Below, one piece after another: positions 1-6,457 of a DNA stretch of 24,476 nt; position 1 is the first letter of the stretch, and every line of letters starts with the position of its first letter. The DNA is from a virus: positions 1-24,476 of the IMG/VR virus record IMGVR_UViG_3300032046_006289. One strand, written 5' to 3'. The position numbers and the translations under genes were made by a program. Below the pieces are notes generated by a model. The model worked only from the letters and a program-made list of their open reading frames with translations. It searched no databases and was not told the DNA's origin.

Positions 1-312
1 TTAATATGTCGTTTCTAGGATGCTCTGAGTAACGTCTATCTCGCGGGTTTTGATGCTCGTTGCTTGACGATCTTGAAACTCAGGTCTTGCGGCTGCCAGT
101 ACCTTGTTCATGTTGGTCCATGCCATACGCGGGTAACTATTTATCAAGTCACTCGTCACCGCTATGCGGTCAATGAAACCGTTAACCTTGTCCCAGTCAT
201 GTTCTACCCTGACAGCTCTCATGTCCCTGTCAATGTTCCATGTTCCACTTAAGGTTTTCTTAGCGTGTATATGCAAAAGTTGTCCAGCAAGCAACTCTCG
301 GAGAATTGGCAC
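1..312 (-). CDS. Hypothetical protein, 103 aa, GTG start
   Basis: I do not recognise the family. The frame starts at GTG (310-312) and ends in TAA at 1-3, so its 3' end is complete in the window. The protein is mixed-charge and soluble-looking, with no signal peptide, membrane segment or cysteine motif. It lies beyond the palindrome array that closes the tail operon, so it may belong to a different transcription unit. Its frame stays open upstream, through the array, to a TGA near 535, but that extension has no ATG, GTG or TTG, so GTG at 312 is the first usable start. No clear ribosome binding site precedes it. It could be a small virus-specific protein or the 3' remnant of a longer gene. Confidence 0.5.
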   Translation of the reverse strand: MPILRELLAGQLLHIHAKKTLSGTWNIDRDMRAVRVEHDWDKVNGFIDRIAVTSDLINSYPRMAWTNMNKVLAAARPEFQDRQATSIKTREIDVTQSILETTY

Positions 313-326
313 TCTAATGAAACAGA

Positions 327-543
327 GGGCTTCTAACAGAAATACGCGTGGAAGACCGTATATTCCTGATTGAAGCCCGTTAAACGGGCTTGTACCCGAA
401 ATTCTCGTTGAAGCCCTGTACGCCTCAATTTGGCCTTCAAATCGGTTTCTAGAAGCCCGTTGAGTCTGGGGGTCTTCGCCGAAGCCCGTTTTTTCAGAGG
501 CCTTCGCTGAAGCCCATTTAATTAGAGGCCTTCACTGAAGACC
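327..543. repeat. Degenerate array of short palindromes, partly 28-bp periodic
   Basis: On the plus strand GAAGCCC or GAAGACC begins at 351, 372, 410, 452, 481, 509 and 537. Inverted partners (GGCCTTC, GGTCTTC, GGGCTTC) begin at 327, 432, 471, 499 and 527. The three right-hand units have the form GGYCTTC-NNN-GAAGNCC and start at 471, 499 and 527, exactly 28 bp apart, with an 11-bp linker that varies in sequence. On the minus-strand transcript each unit could fold into a 6-7 bp stem with a 3-nt loop. The 28-bp period is not a multiple of three and the linkers differ, so this is not a protein repeat. The stretch 313-605 holds no other convincing gene. Possible roles are an operator or iteron array, a packaging or partition site, or structured RNA at the end of the late operon. 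Confidence 0.75.
373..391. repeat. Perfect 19-bp palindrome inside the array
   Basis: AAGCCCGTT at 373-381 is followed by a single A at 382 and then its exact reverse complement AACGGGCTT at 383-391. It is the only perfect long inverted repeat in the array. A 1-nt centre cannot form a good RNA loop without opening pairs, so it fits a site for a dimeric DNA-binding protein better than a hairpin. That role is inference. Confidence 0.65.
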
Positions 544-605
544 GTCACGAGTGGCATAGTTGAGGTGGTTTAGGCTACCCTATTTGTTCAAACTTGTGTA
601 GGACC

Positions 606-779
606 CTATGACTCTCTCTTCAGAAAGTCCACGCTGAGAACAAAATGAAATGTGGCAGAGCCCAAGCAAGGAATAGAGAGTAAAGGCATGTTTAGGTCGT
701 AGATGCAGAGTAGGCCCAAACCGTAGAATAGGAAAGCCACGGCAAGAAGGAACGCGCACAACAGTTTCAGACGGTTCAT
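606..779 (-). CDS. Small membrane protein, 57 aa (holin-like or unknown)
   Basis: The ATG at 777-779 overlaps the TGA of the tail-hub gene (776-778) in an ATGA junction, the same coupling seen across this operon, and this supports a real gene. It begins MNRLKLL and has a strongly hydrophobic stretch at about residues 4-27, then a weaker one at about 34-50. It ends with a charged tail (KRES) and TAG at 606-608. A one- or two-pass membrane protein at the end of a tail module could be a holin or another lysis-associated protein, but no family is recognisable at this length. It is the last gene before the palindrome array. Confidence 0.65.
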   Translation of the reverse strand: MNRLKLLCAFLLAVAFLFYGLGLLCIYDLNMPLLSIPCLGSATFHFVLSVDFLKRES

Positions 780-2404
780 TTCACCACTTGGATACCTCTT
801 GCTATTTCCTTCTGAGCATTAAACTTTTGCTGTACTCCATCGCGCATATTTACGGGTGCGGGTGTGCGCGCGTCAGTTGTGTCAACCAGAACCGCGCCGG
901 TTAGAAAACCCTCATCGGTTCTCCGATGTTCAACGTTTACAACGTACCAGTCAGTGTTCACAGTTGTTATTCCCTCCGCTGGAAGGTTCATGTTCAACTT
1001 GTCGCCTATGAGAATGTTGGTGTTTCCAAGGCAAGATATGTCTAGTCGTTTGACTGGGTTTATGCACTGGTACAGAAACGTGTTGCCGCGTTTGGTGCAG
1101 TCACTGTCACTTTTCAGGTTAGTATCTAAATACTCCATCTGTCTGGCTCCATAACTAGCTATGCTTCCAGGGTCAGAAACGGTTGCTAAATAGTGTCTTC
1201 CATAAAAGTAAAGCGCGTCGATCCTGATAGTGATGGTTCCGTTGTTGGCTCCGAGGCAGTACCAACGTATGTTTGTGATGTTGCTCCATGAAGGTGCTCC
1301 CATATCGTTCCAAAGTCCGCTGTCAGGACCCAGTGGCAAGTTGAATTCATACCAAACATCGTCTTGCGTCATTGTTGGTCTTGACGCGGAATTGATGTAG
1401 TAATAGTATTTATTGATGACTGAATTGGCAGACAGTTCCACGCAGATTGAAAGTTCGCCAGCAGGGTTAGGGTTATCCACGATTTTAACCCACATATGTA
1501 GGGTGTCAAAATCGTCTTTGAAGCGGCCAGTGCAGTTGAGCGTACCAAAACCTTGCCAAATATACATGTTTGTAACTGTTGGTATCGTGGATTGCTTGCT
1601 GTTCGATCCGATTTTTGCGTCTGCTTGCCATGAGAGGGTTCCGTCACTAGTCCAAGACCCGCCAGTCTCAGTCCATAAGTCGCCATCCGTAGGTTCTTTC
1701 CTCTGCTCTCCGTAAACGTAGAAGGTATTTTTCACTGGGTCAAGTGGTCGCGTGAGATTGTAACCTAGAATGTTTTTGCCCAATTCTAGGGTTTCCACGC
1801 CAGCAGTCCTTAAGGGTCTAGTGTGCCAAACCAGTTCGTTGTCAATGTTCACATAGAAGTCCTTTTTCACTTGATTTGCGGCATCGTACCAGTAGTCAGA
1901 CACCTTGCGTAAAACGTCGAAATAGGTTTCACAGTCAACCTGCAAAGTCACATCTGTAGCGTCAGCCTGTATTTCTCCAAGTCCTAAACCCAAATCGTTA
2001 GCCAATTCATCAACAATATCGTGCGCGTCAATGGCTGTCCATCTCTTCTGTCGCTTCAGTCGCCTCTTCAAGATTTCACCGATTGACTTACCAGTGAATG
2101 TCCGTACATCTGTCTCGCTGTTGAGAGGTGCGGAGATTTGACTTATTCTGCCTATGAATGTTGGGTCAGTGGCAAGACCCCCAGAATCTTGATAGCCAAA
2201 CCAGATTTTTGTCCAGTCGAAAAGGTCAATGTCTGTGTAGGTGTAGCCTCCGTCATGTTTTGTCGGCAAGGTGAAACTGAAAATGCCCACATCATCAGTT
2301 ATGACTTCTTTAGTGTGAATGTTGAGTGCGTCCGCTGTTATCGTGTGCAAAGCACTGCCCGCGCCTGGCTCCCAAACTTCAATCTTGTAGATTGGAATGG
2401 TCAT
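776..2404 (-). CDS. Tail hub / baseplate protein with inserted jelly-roll-like domain, 542 aa
   Basis: Residues 1-230 look like a tail hub of the phage late-control D / gp27 type: an N-terminal domain that opens with a short beta strand (IYKIEVWEP), a region reporting an oxidised tail coordinate frame (FIGRISQI, FTGKSIGEIL), then a helical part (AHDIVDELANDLGLG) and a strand-rich part. From about 240 to 405 there is a Trp/Tyr/Gly-rich beta-sandwich segment resembling carbohydrate-binding jelly rolls. The hub-like chain then resumes (DISCLGNTNILIGDKL, VNVEHRRTDEGF). The position matches: it follows the gp10-like and tape-measure-slot genes. It would sit at the distal tail end, and the inserted domain may contact host surface glycans (inference). 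The gene starts ATG right after the TAA of the preceding gene. Confidence 0.75.
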   Translation of the reverse strand: MTIPIYKIEVWEPGAGSALHTITADALNIHTKEVITDDVGIFSFTLPTKHDGGYTYTDIDLFDWTKIWFGYQDSGGLATDPTFIGRISQISAPLNSETDVRTFTGKSIGEILKRRLKRQKRWTAIDAHDIVDELANDLGLGLGEIQADATDVTLQVDCETYFDVLRKVSDYWYDAANQVKKDFYVNIDNELVWHTRPLRTAGVETLELGKNILGYNLTRPLDPVKNTFYVYGEQRKEPTDGDLWTETGGSWTSDGTLSWQADAKIGSNSKQSTIPTVTNMYIWQGFGTLNCTGRFKDDFDTLHMWVKIVDNPNPAGELSICVELSANSVINKYYYYINSASRPTMTQDDVWYEFNLPLGPDSGLWNDMGAPSWSNITNIRWYCLGANNGTITIRIDALYFYGRHYLATVSDPGSIASYGARQMEYLDTNLKSDSDCTKRGNTFLYQCINPVKRLDISCLGNTNILIGDKLNMNLPAEGITTVNTDWYVVNVEHRRTDEGFLTGAVLVDTTDARTPAPVNMRDGVQQKFNAQKEIARGIQVVK

Positions 2405-2704
2405 TTAACTTATCTCCGCTATGAACTCGCTGGCTGACAACGCCGTGGCTATGGCAGAAACGCCGAGCATTGCCCACCCGATAGGACCTGAGGCAGCTTC
2501 AAACAAAATCAGGGTCGTGTGAGCTAACCTGATGGTCATGACGAGTTTTTGAAATTTGGCGATTGCAGCATCAACGTTTTCGTCTCCGCATAGTCGCCTC
2601 ATAAGTCCAAGAGAGCGAAACAACAGCGTTTCCAGTTGTCTAGCGCTGCTTAGGGCCCTTTCAACGTTCAGTTCAAGGTTGAAAACTACGGTTTCTTCGC
2701 TCAA
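2405..2704 (-). CDS. Small hydrophobic tail protein in the tape-measure position, 99 aa
   Basis: The start is TTG at 2702-2704, overlapping the TGA of the upstream gp10-like gene (TTGA). Residues 1-65 are predicted amphipathic helix (SARQLETLLFRSLGLMRRL, then AAIAKFQKLV). Residues about 65-97 form a hydrophobic, Gly/Ala-rich segment containing GPIGWAMLGVSA. Helix plus an apolar segment with a GPIGW-type turn recalls pieces of phage tape measure proteins, and the gene stands exactly between a gp10-like protein and the tail hub, where a tape measure normally lies. Tape measures are usually several hundred residues or more, so this would be a very short one. Alternatively it is a tail chaperone-like or membrane protein. 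Function is inferred from context. Confidence 0.6.
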   Translation of the reverse strand: MSEETVVFNLELNVERALSSARQLETLLFRSLGLMRRLCGDENVDAAIAKFQKLVMTIRLAHTTLILFEAASGPIGWAMLGVSAIATALSASEFIAEIS

Positions 2705-3075
2705 GAAGTGACACCTTCGACAACCCGCGCCTTAATCATTTCGGCAATCGTGGCCTTAACCTCATCGAACGCTGGCCTCATATACGGGTACTTAGCCTCA
2801 ACAATAGCAGCGTAGTTCACAAGTCTGCCCGTCTTAGGATTAGTCACATAACCGCCCGACCGTACACGTACTCTGCGCCATGCTTCGCCTTCGCCGCCTC
2901 TCTCAATGCGGATACTGTCACGGAGAGAACCAGTGTCAACTGGCACGTAAATCTGCGCTAAACCCTTCATAAGTTCGGCCTGTTGCAACAGAACCTCAAA
3001 CGCGAACTCCAGCATCTTCTCGGGTAAAACTGCAAGGTCAGTTTTGGCTGTACTAAAATCATATCTTATGCTCAT
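2701..3075 (-). CDS. HK97 gp10-like head-tail / tail completion protein, 124 aa
   Basis: The central motif VPVDTGSLRDSI (about residues 44-55), followed by a basic strand region and NYAAIVEAKYPYMRPAFDE (about 87-105), is the signature of the HK97-gp10 family. These proteins act in head-tail joining or tail completion. Length is typical for the family. The ATG at 3073-3075 lies inside the end of the preceding gene (17-nt overlap), and the 3' end overlaps the next gene by TTGA. It helps fix the boundary between neck and tail genes. Confidence 0.85.
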   Translation of the reverse strand: MSIRYDFSTAKTDLAVLPEKMLEFAFEVLLQQAELMKGLAQIYVPVDTGSLRDSIRIERGGEGEAWRRVRVRSGGYVTNPKTGRLVNYAAIVEAKYPYMRPAFDEVKATIAEMIKARVVEGVTS

Positions 3076-3250
3076 GTTTCTGTAGAACCCCTGCCAGTTT
3101 CTTTATGTATTCCTCGCAGAACTGCAAGAACTCCGCGTAAGTCCATGCAAGATAGTCAGTTTCGCAGATGCCGTTCTGCCTGAAAAACATTTTCAGATCC
3201 GTTGCCCACTCAGGGTCAAGAGTAGCCATTTCTCTAAGTTTCACGCTCAT
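3059..3250 (-). CDS. Hypothetical small protein, 63 aa
   Basis: No family recognised. It is acidic and aromatic-rich, mostly helical, with two cysteines (in NGICE and QFCEE) and no membrane segment. It begins with ATG at 3248-3250 in an ATGA overlap with the TGA of the upstream tail gene, and its own end overlaps the gp10-like gene by 17 nt. The position between a tail protein and a gp10-like protein would fit a tail-assembly chaperone or small connector factor. That is context only. Confidence 0.65.
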   Translation of the reverse strand: MSVKLREMATLDPEWATDLKMFFRQNGICETDYLAWTYAEFLQFCEEYIKKLAGVLQKHEHKI

Positions 3251-4161
3251 GTGATTCCGAACCTTTCTTGACTCGTCTCCACATTCGCAGAACCCAAACG
3301 GTACTCGTGCATGTCCAGTTCGTAACTCAGCAGATTCTCGTCCGTTTTGGCCTGGCTAATCCTCATGCGGTCCACAGTTACTTTCAGGCTTGCAACGTCG
3401 CTCGTGAACCACTGCCACGGGTCGCCGAAGCCGTAATGGAGAATCTGGTAGAACGCTTCTGCGTCGTGTGAGGTCCATCGTCCGTGCCATCCACTGTTAA
3501 TCACTGGAACCCCTGCAGCATCAACGCCTGTGCTGTCAATGTCGCCGTAAACGCGAATCGTCGAGTCGTCGCCGCCTAAGTATTGAGTGGCGTTTCCGAC
3601 TTTGTCCGGGATTTTCAGGTGCTGCAGATTGTTGAAGCCTTCAAGTTCGACGCCACCCGACACGAACGGCCAAGTGAAGACGCCCTGGCACATGAGTGCA
3701 AAATCAAAGTAGACGCTGTAACTTGTGACTCCCCCCGTTAAGGTGTCTGGGTTGTCGTTGGCGTGGAACTGGATATACTCGATAACTCTACCGGGCGTCA
3801 AGGTTATTGTACGTGTTGTCCAAGACGTACTGAAGCCCAAGACCGTTGTGGTGGCGCCGCCGCCTGAAGCTGCCGTGTAAGCAACTACAAACTTGGCCTC
3901 CAAACCGTTGGCATCCACGCTTGTCTTCCAACGGACAACACACTGGGGATAAATAGTGGTGTTGATTGCGCTGGCGGAAACGTCCTTCCAAACATAAAGG
4001 TAGTCGTTGCCTCCCGTGTTGGGTTTGCCACTTAATGTTAATACGTCGCCGTCAGACGTTGCTGAAGGTGTGGTTATTCCCACATGAATCAGTGTCCACC
4101 CCGCGACTGTTTCACAGTCGTGGAGCCAGCCGTGTCCATACGTGATTGTTGGTTTTGTCAA
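3247..4161 (-). CDS. Tail structural protein with N-terminal jelly-roll-like domain, 304 aa
   Basis: The frame is open well upstream, into the previous gene. I place the start at TTG 4159-4161, which overlaps the TGA of the upstream gene (4158-4160) as TTGA and has GAGG about 8 nt upstream. A start at 4314 would force a 157-nt overlap. The N-terminal half (about 1-160) is a Thr/Gly/Trp-rich beta sandwich like carbohydrate-binding domains. The C-terminal half (about 165-304) contains YGFGDPWQWF and a strand-rich segment ending in YELDMHEYRLG, compatible with a tail tube or baseplate domain. It lies between another tail protein and the gp10-like gene. The exact structural role is unknown. Confidence 0.65.
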   Translation of the reverse strand: MTKPTITYGHGWLHDCETVAGWTLIHVGITTPSATSDGDVLTLSGKPNTGGNDYLYVWKDVSASAINTTIYPQCVVRWKTSVDANGLEAKFVVAYTAASGGGATTTVLGFSTSWTTRTITLTPGRVIEYIQFHANDNPDTLTGGVTSYSVYFDFALMCQGVFTWPFVSGGVELEGFNNLQHLKIPDKVGNATQYLGGDDSTIRVYGDIDSTGVDAAGVPVINSGWHGRWTSHDAEAFYQILHYGFGDPWQWFTSDVASLKVTVDRMRISQAKTDENLLSYELDMHEYRLGSANVETSQERFGIT

Positions 4162-4964
4162 GTCAGGTTCCTCTGATACTCCATAACGTCTTCCACGCTG
4201 TACAACGTCGTTGAGCCTAAACTCTGAGTTTTGGGAGTTGCCGTTTCCAAGTTCCGCAAAGAACCGAGCGGATAGGCTTCGACTACTCGGCGGAGTTGGC
4301 GTTCGCCCTGCCACATCAGATTGTCGCCGCTAATGCCCGTTTTGTCGATTGCTTGAACGGTGATGGCTACTTTCTCGTTGTAGCCGTAAGCGTACTTGTC
4401 ACCGCCGATTAATGGTTTGGACGTGCCTTTGCCGATTGAGTAGACTAGGTCGACGCCTTTCGTCACAAAAACCGTTCTTATTGGATATGGAGGGTCTGCC
4501 CAACACACTATATGCGTGGCAGGCGTGCCGTCGTTTTTGAGCAGGCTAATCGGAAGCGACGCGAAGTACGTGTCCAAATAGTCTTTGGTTCTGTGCCGCG
4601 GATCCTCAACCGTGGCTCCCGTGCCGTAGGTGGTTGGCATGTCGTAGTGGATTGGCAGTTTGGTGAGGTTGGACTCGTAGTAAACTAGACTGTCTCCAAA
4701 GTTGTTCGGCGCGACCAGTTCCACTTCGTAATAGTTGCCGAAGCTGTCTTTGACTTCGTCGCCTTCCGTGACTGGGTCAAGGTGGAACCCGCTCACTTCG
4801 TAGTGAGGATAGAACCCCGCTGAAAGCGCGATGCTTCGCATGGCGCGGGGAATGACTGCCATTTCAATCGTTGTTTCCGCGTAGGCTTTGGCATACCATC
4901 CTGTGACTGTGTCGGCTGCGCCGAGCTGCAGTTCCCGTCTGGTAACGCTGAAGTCTAAACCCAT
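4158..4964 (-). CDS. Probable tail or baseplate structural protein, 268 aa
   Basis: No named family recognised. The protein starts MGLDFSVTRRELQLGAAD and has no signal peptide or membrane segment. It is rich in beta strands and aromatic residues. A segment HYEVSGFHLDPVTEGDEV (about residues 53-70) followed by GNYYEVELV reads like the variable-phase or neck proteins that carry an OB-like small barrel. A Gly-rich stretch around residues 175-205 (SIGKGTSKPLIGGDKYAYGYNEKV) is exposed-loop-like. The ATG follows GGA at short spacing, and its TGA overlaps the next gene's TTG. By position it belongs to the tail/neck set. Confidence 0.6.
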   Translation of the reverse strand: MGLDFSVTRRELQLGAADTVTGWYAKAYAETTIEMAVIPRAMRSIALSAGFYPHYEVSGFHLDPVTEGDEVKDSFGNYYEVELVAPNNFGDSLVYYESNLTKLPIHYDMPTTYGTGATVEDPRHRTKDYLDTYFASLPISLLKNDGTPATHIVCWADPPYPIRTVFVTKGVDLVYSIGKGTSKPLIGGDKYAYGYNEKVAITVQAIDKTGISGDNLMWQGERQLRRVVEAYPLGSLRNLETATPKTQSLGSTTLYSVEDVMEYQRNLT

Positions 4965-5024
4965 TCCTTAAGCCTCAAGGTTTGTTTGGGTGTGATGTTT
5001 AATTCCCATCGTTTTTTACGCAAC

Positions 5025-6404
5025 CTAAGTAATGTATGCAGTAACATTGTAAGAAGTGTGGATTTCGACAGATGTGCTAGTTCCGCTTGTCAGAATCGGT
5101 TTGTCGAAAACCCACGAATTTTGTAACATGCCATTGGTGCAGTCTGTGAAGTTTATGCTGCTTCTGACGTTTGTTCCTTGCGTGTTGATTCCAGAGAGTT
5201 GGATGTATTTAGTATGGTAAACGTCAATGTCTGCATAACTATCTGCAGTGTCTGTGCCACTATTGTAAATGTTCAAATTGCTGATGTGAACTGCTTTATA
5301 TTCTAAATATGCAGTACTGATGAAAATGGCTGTTTTACCTGTGTCCGTGATGTATCCACCATTAATGTTGAGTGTTGCCGTTTGAATTATCAAACCGTAG
5401 TCGCCTACTGCCCTCAAATTGATTCCTGTGAAAGTGTTGTAGTCTCCAATGATTACGCTCGCGTTTATCACGGATTTAAACCATAGATTGCTGAAATGGT
5501 TATAGTCTGCTGACGCTTGAATGTAAAGCCCAAGCTGGATTCCGTTATCCTCAATTTCTACGCTGTCCCAGAAAGCGTCATATTGGTACACGCCTGAACC
5601 TGAGCCCAGCCAGATTCCATACGTTAGTGTTGCACTTCCCCAGATGTGGATGCTTGTAAAGTGGCACCCTGAACCGCCTTCGTCCCAACGTATAGCAGCT
5701 GTTGCTACAGCGTTTGTTCCAATGGTTATGGCTTCAAAGTGAGAGTCATGCGCTTTGACAATGTAAAATCCCGTGTCTTTGAACCCGTTAACATAGATGT
5801 TTTCATACCAGTTGTCACATGTGCTCCCCGACTGATAAAACACCATTCCATAGGCGAGGTTGTCAAGCCACACGTTCATGATTTTGTGGTAGTTGCCATC
5901 AAGATATATTCCTGTGCAGTTTGTTCCTGCACTGCTGTTTTGGATGCGCATGTTCTCAATGTGAACATTGTTTATTCCTGCGGAAAGATGGAAAACCGCA
6001 GAGTTTGCCGTAGTCTGTGACAAAATGGTGTTGTCGTCTTCTCCTATGAACCTGTTATAGTCAGACGGATAAATCGGTGTATCCAACGAGTACGTTGCAT
6101 GTCTAAAGAAAATTGTTCCGCCCGTCATGTTTTTGTCGGCGAAGTCGATGACTTTGCTTGCGTTTGTGCTTAGTTCAGTGTCCCAAATGCTCATGTTTCG
6201 GCTCGCGTAAAACGTGGTGTTGTACTGCCAGATTATGTAGCTGGCTTCGCTCCAAGCCTCCAACGGATCCTCCATGCCTTCGGCTTTGATTGAGCCGATC
6301 TGCGGAAAATACTGTTGAACCACCAAGGCGCCTATTGCCGTGCTTATCAGAATCAGGGCGACTATTGCCGCCGCGAATTTCCTGTCCAGATTTACGGTTT
6401 TCAT
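5025..6404 (-). CDS. Membrane-anchored right-handed beta-helix protein, 459 aa
   Basis: The N-terminus is MKTVNLDRK, then a hydrophobic helix at about residues 9-30 (AAAIVALILISTAIGALVV), then VQQYFPQIGSIKAEG. The rest is a long series of short strands with N, G and I/V repeats typical of pectate-lyase-like beta helices (for example VFHLSAGINNVHIENMRI). I count nine N-x-S/T sequons, fitting export to a glycosylating archaeal cell surface. It lies among tail fibre genes, but a membrane anchor is unusual for a virion spike. It may be displayed on the infected cell, for example to modify the surface or to block superinfection, or be matured into the virion. ATG at 6402-6404 follows a GGA-containing leader. 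Confidence 0.7.
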   Translation of the reverse strand: MKTVNLDRKFAAAIVALILISTAIGALVVQQYFPQIGSIKAEGMEDPLEAWSEASYIIWQYNTTFYASRNMSIWDTELSTNASKVIDFADKNMTGGTIFFRHATYSLDTPIYPSDYNRFIGEDDNTILSQTTANSAVFHLSAGINNVHIENMRIQNSSAGTNCTGIYLDGNYHKIMNVWLDNLAYGMVFYQSGSTCDNWYENIYVNGFKDTGFYIVKAHDSHFEAITIGTNAVATAAIRWDEGGSGCHFTSIHIWGSATLTYGIWLGSGSGVYQYDAFWDSVEIEDNGIQLGLYIQASADYNHFSNLWFKSVINASVIIGDYNTFTGINLRAVGDYGLIIQTATLNINGGYITDTGKTAIFISTAYLEYKAVHISNLNIYNSGTDTADSYADIDVYHTKYIQLSGINTQGTNVRSSINFTDCTNGMLQNSWVFDKPILTSGTSTSVEIHTSYNVTAYIT

Positions 6405-6457
6405 TTTACATCGTTTCCTGTCAAAAGATGACTATGAACTGAGAAAAGAGGGGAAAA

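Noticed and set aside
351-543. Possible CRISPR array because of regularly spaced GAAG-type words
   Set aside because: The repeated words are only 7-17 bp, the linkers are about 11 bp, and spacing is irregular at the left. CRISPR repeats and spacers are each about 24-40 bp, and no cas gene is present.
313-605. Diversity-generating retroelement template/variable repeat pair
   Set aside because: There is no reverse transcriptase in the window, and no adenine-biased copy of this region in any tail gene. The repeats are local short palindromes only.
4965-5024. 13-aa mini-ORF (MGIKHHTQTNLEA) just before the tail gene at 4964
   Set aside because: It has no 4-nt overlap with either neighbour and no clear ribosome site, so chance is the simpler reading.
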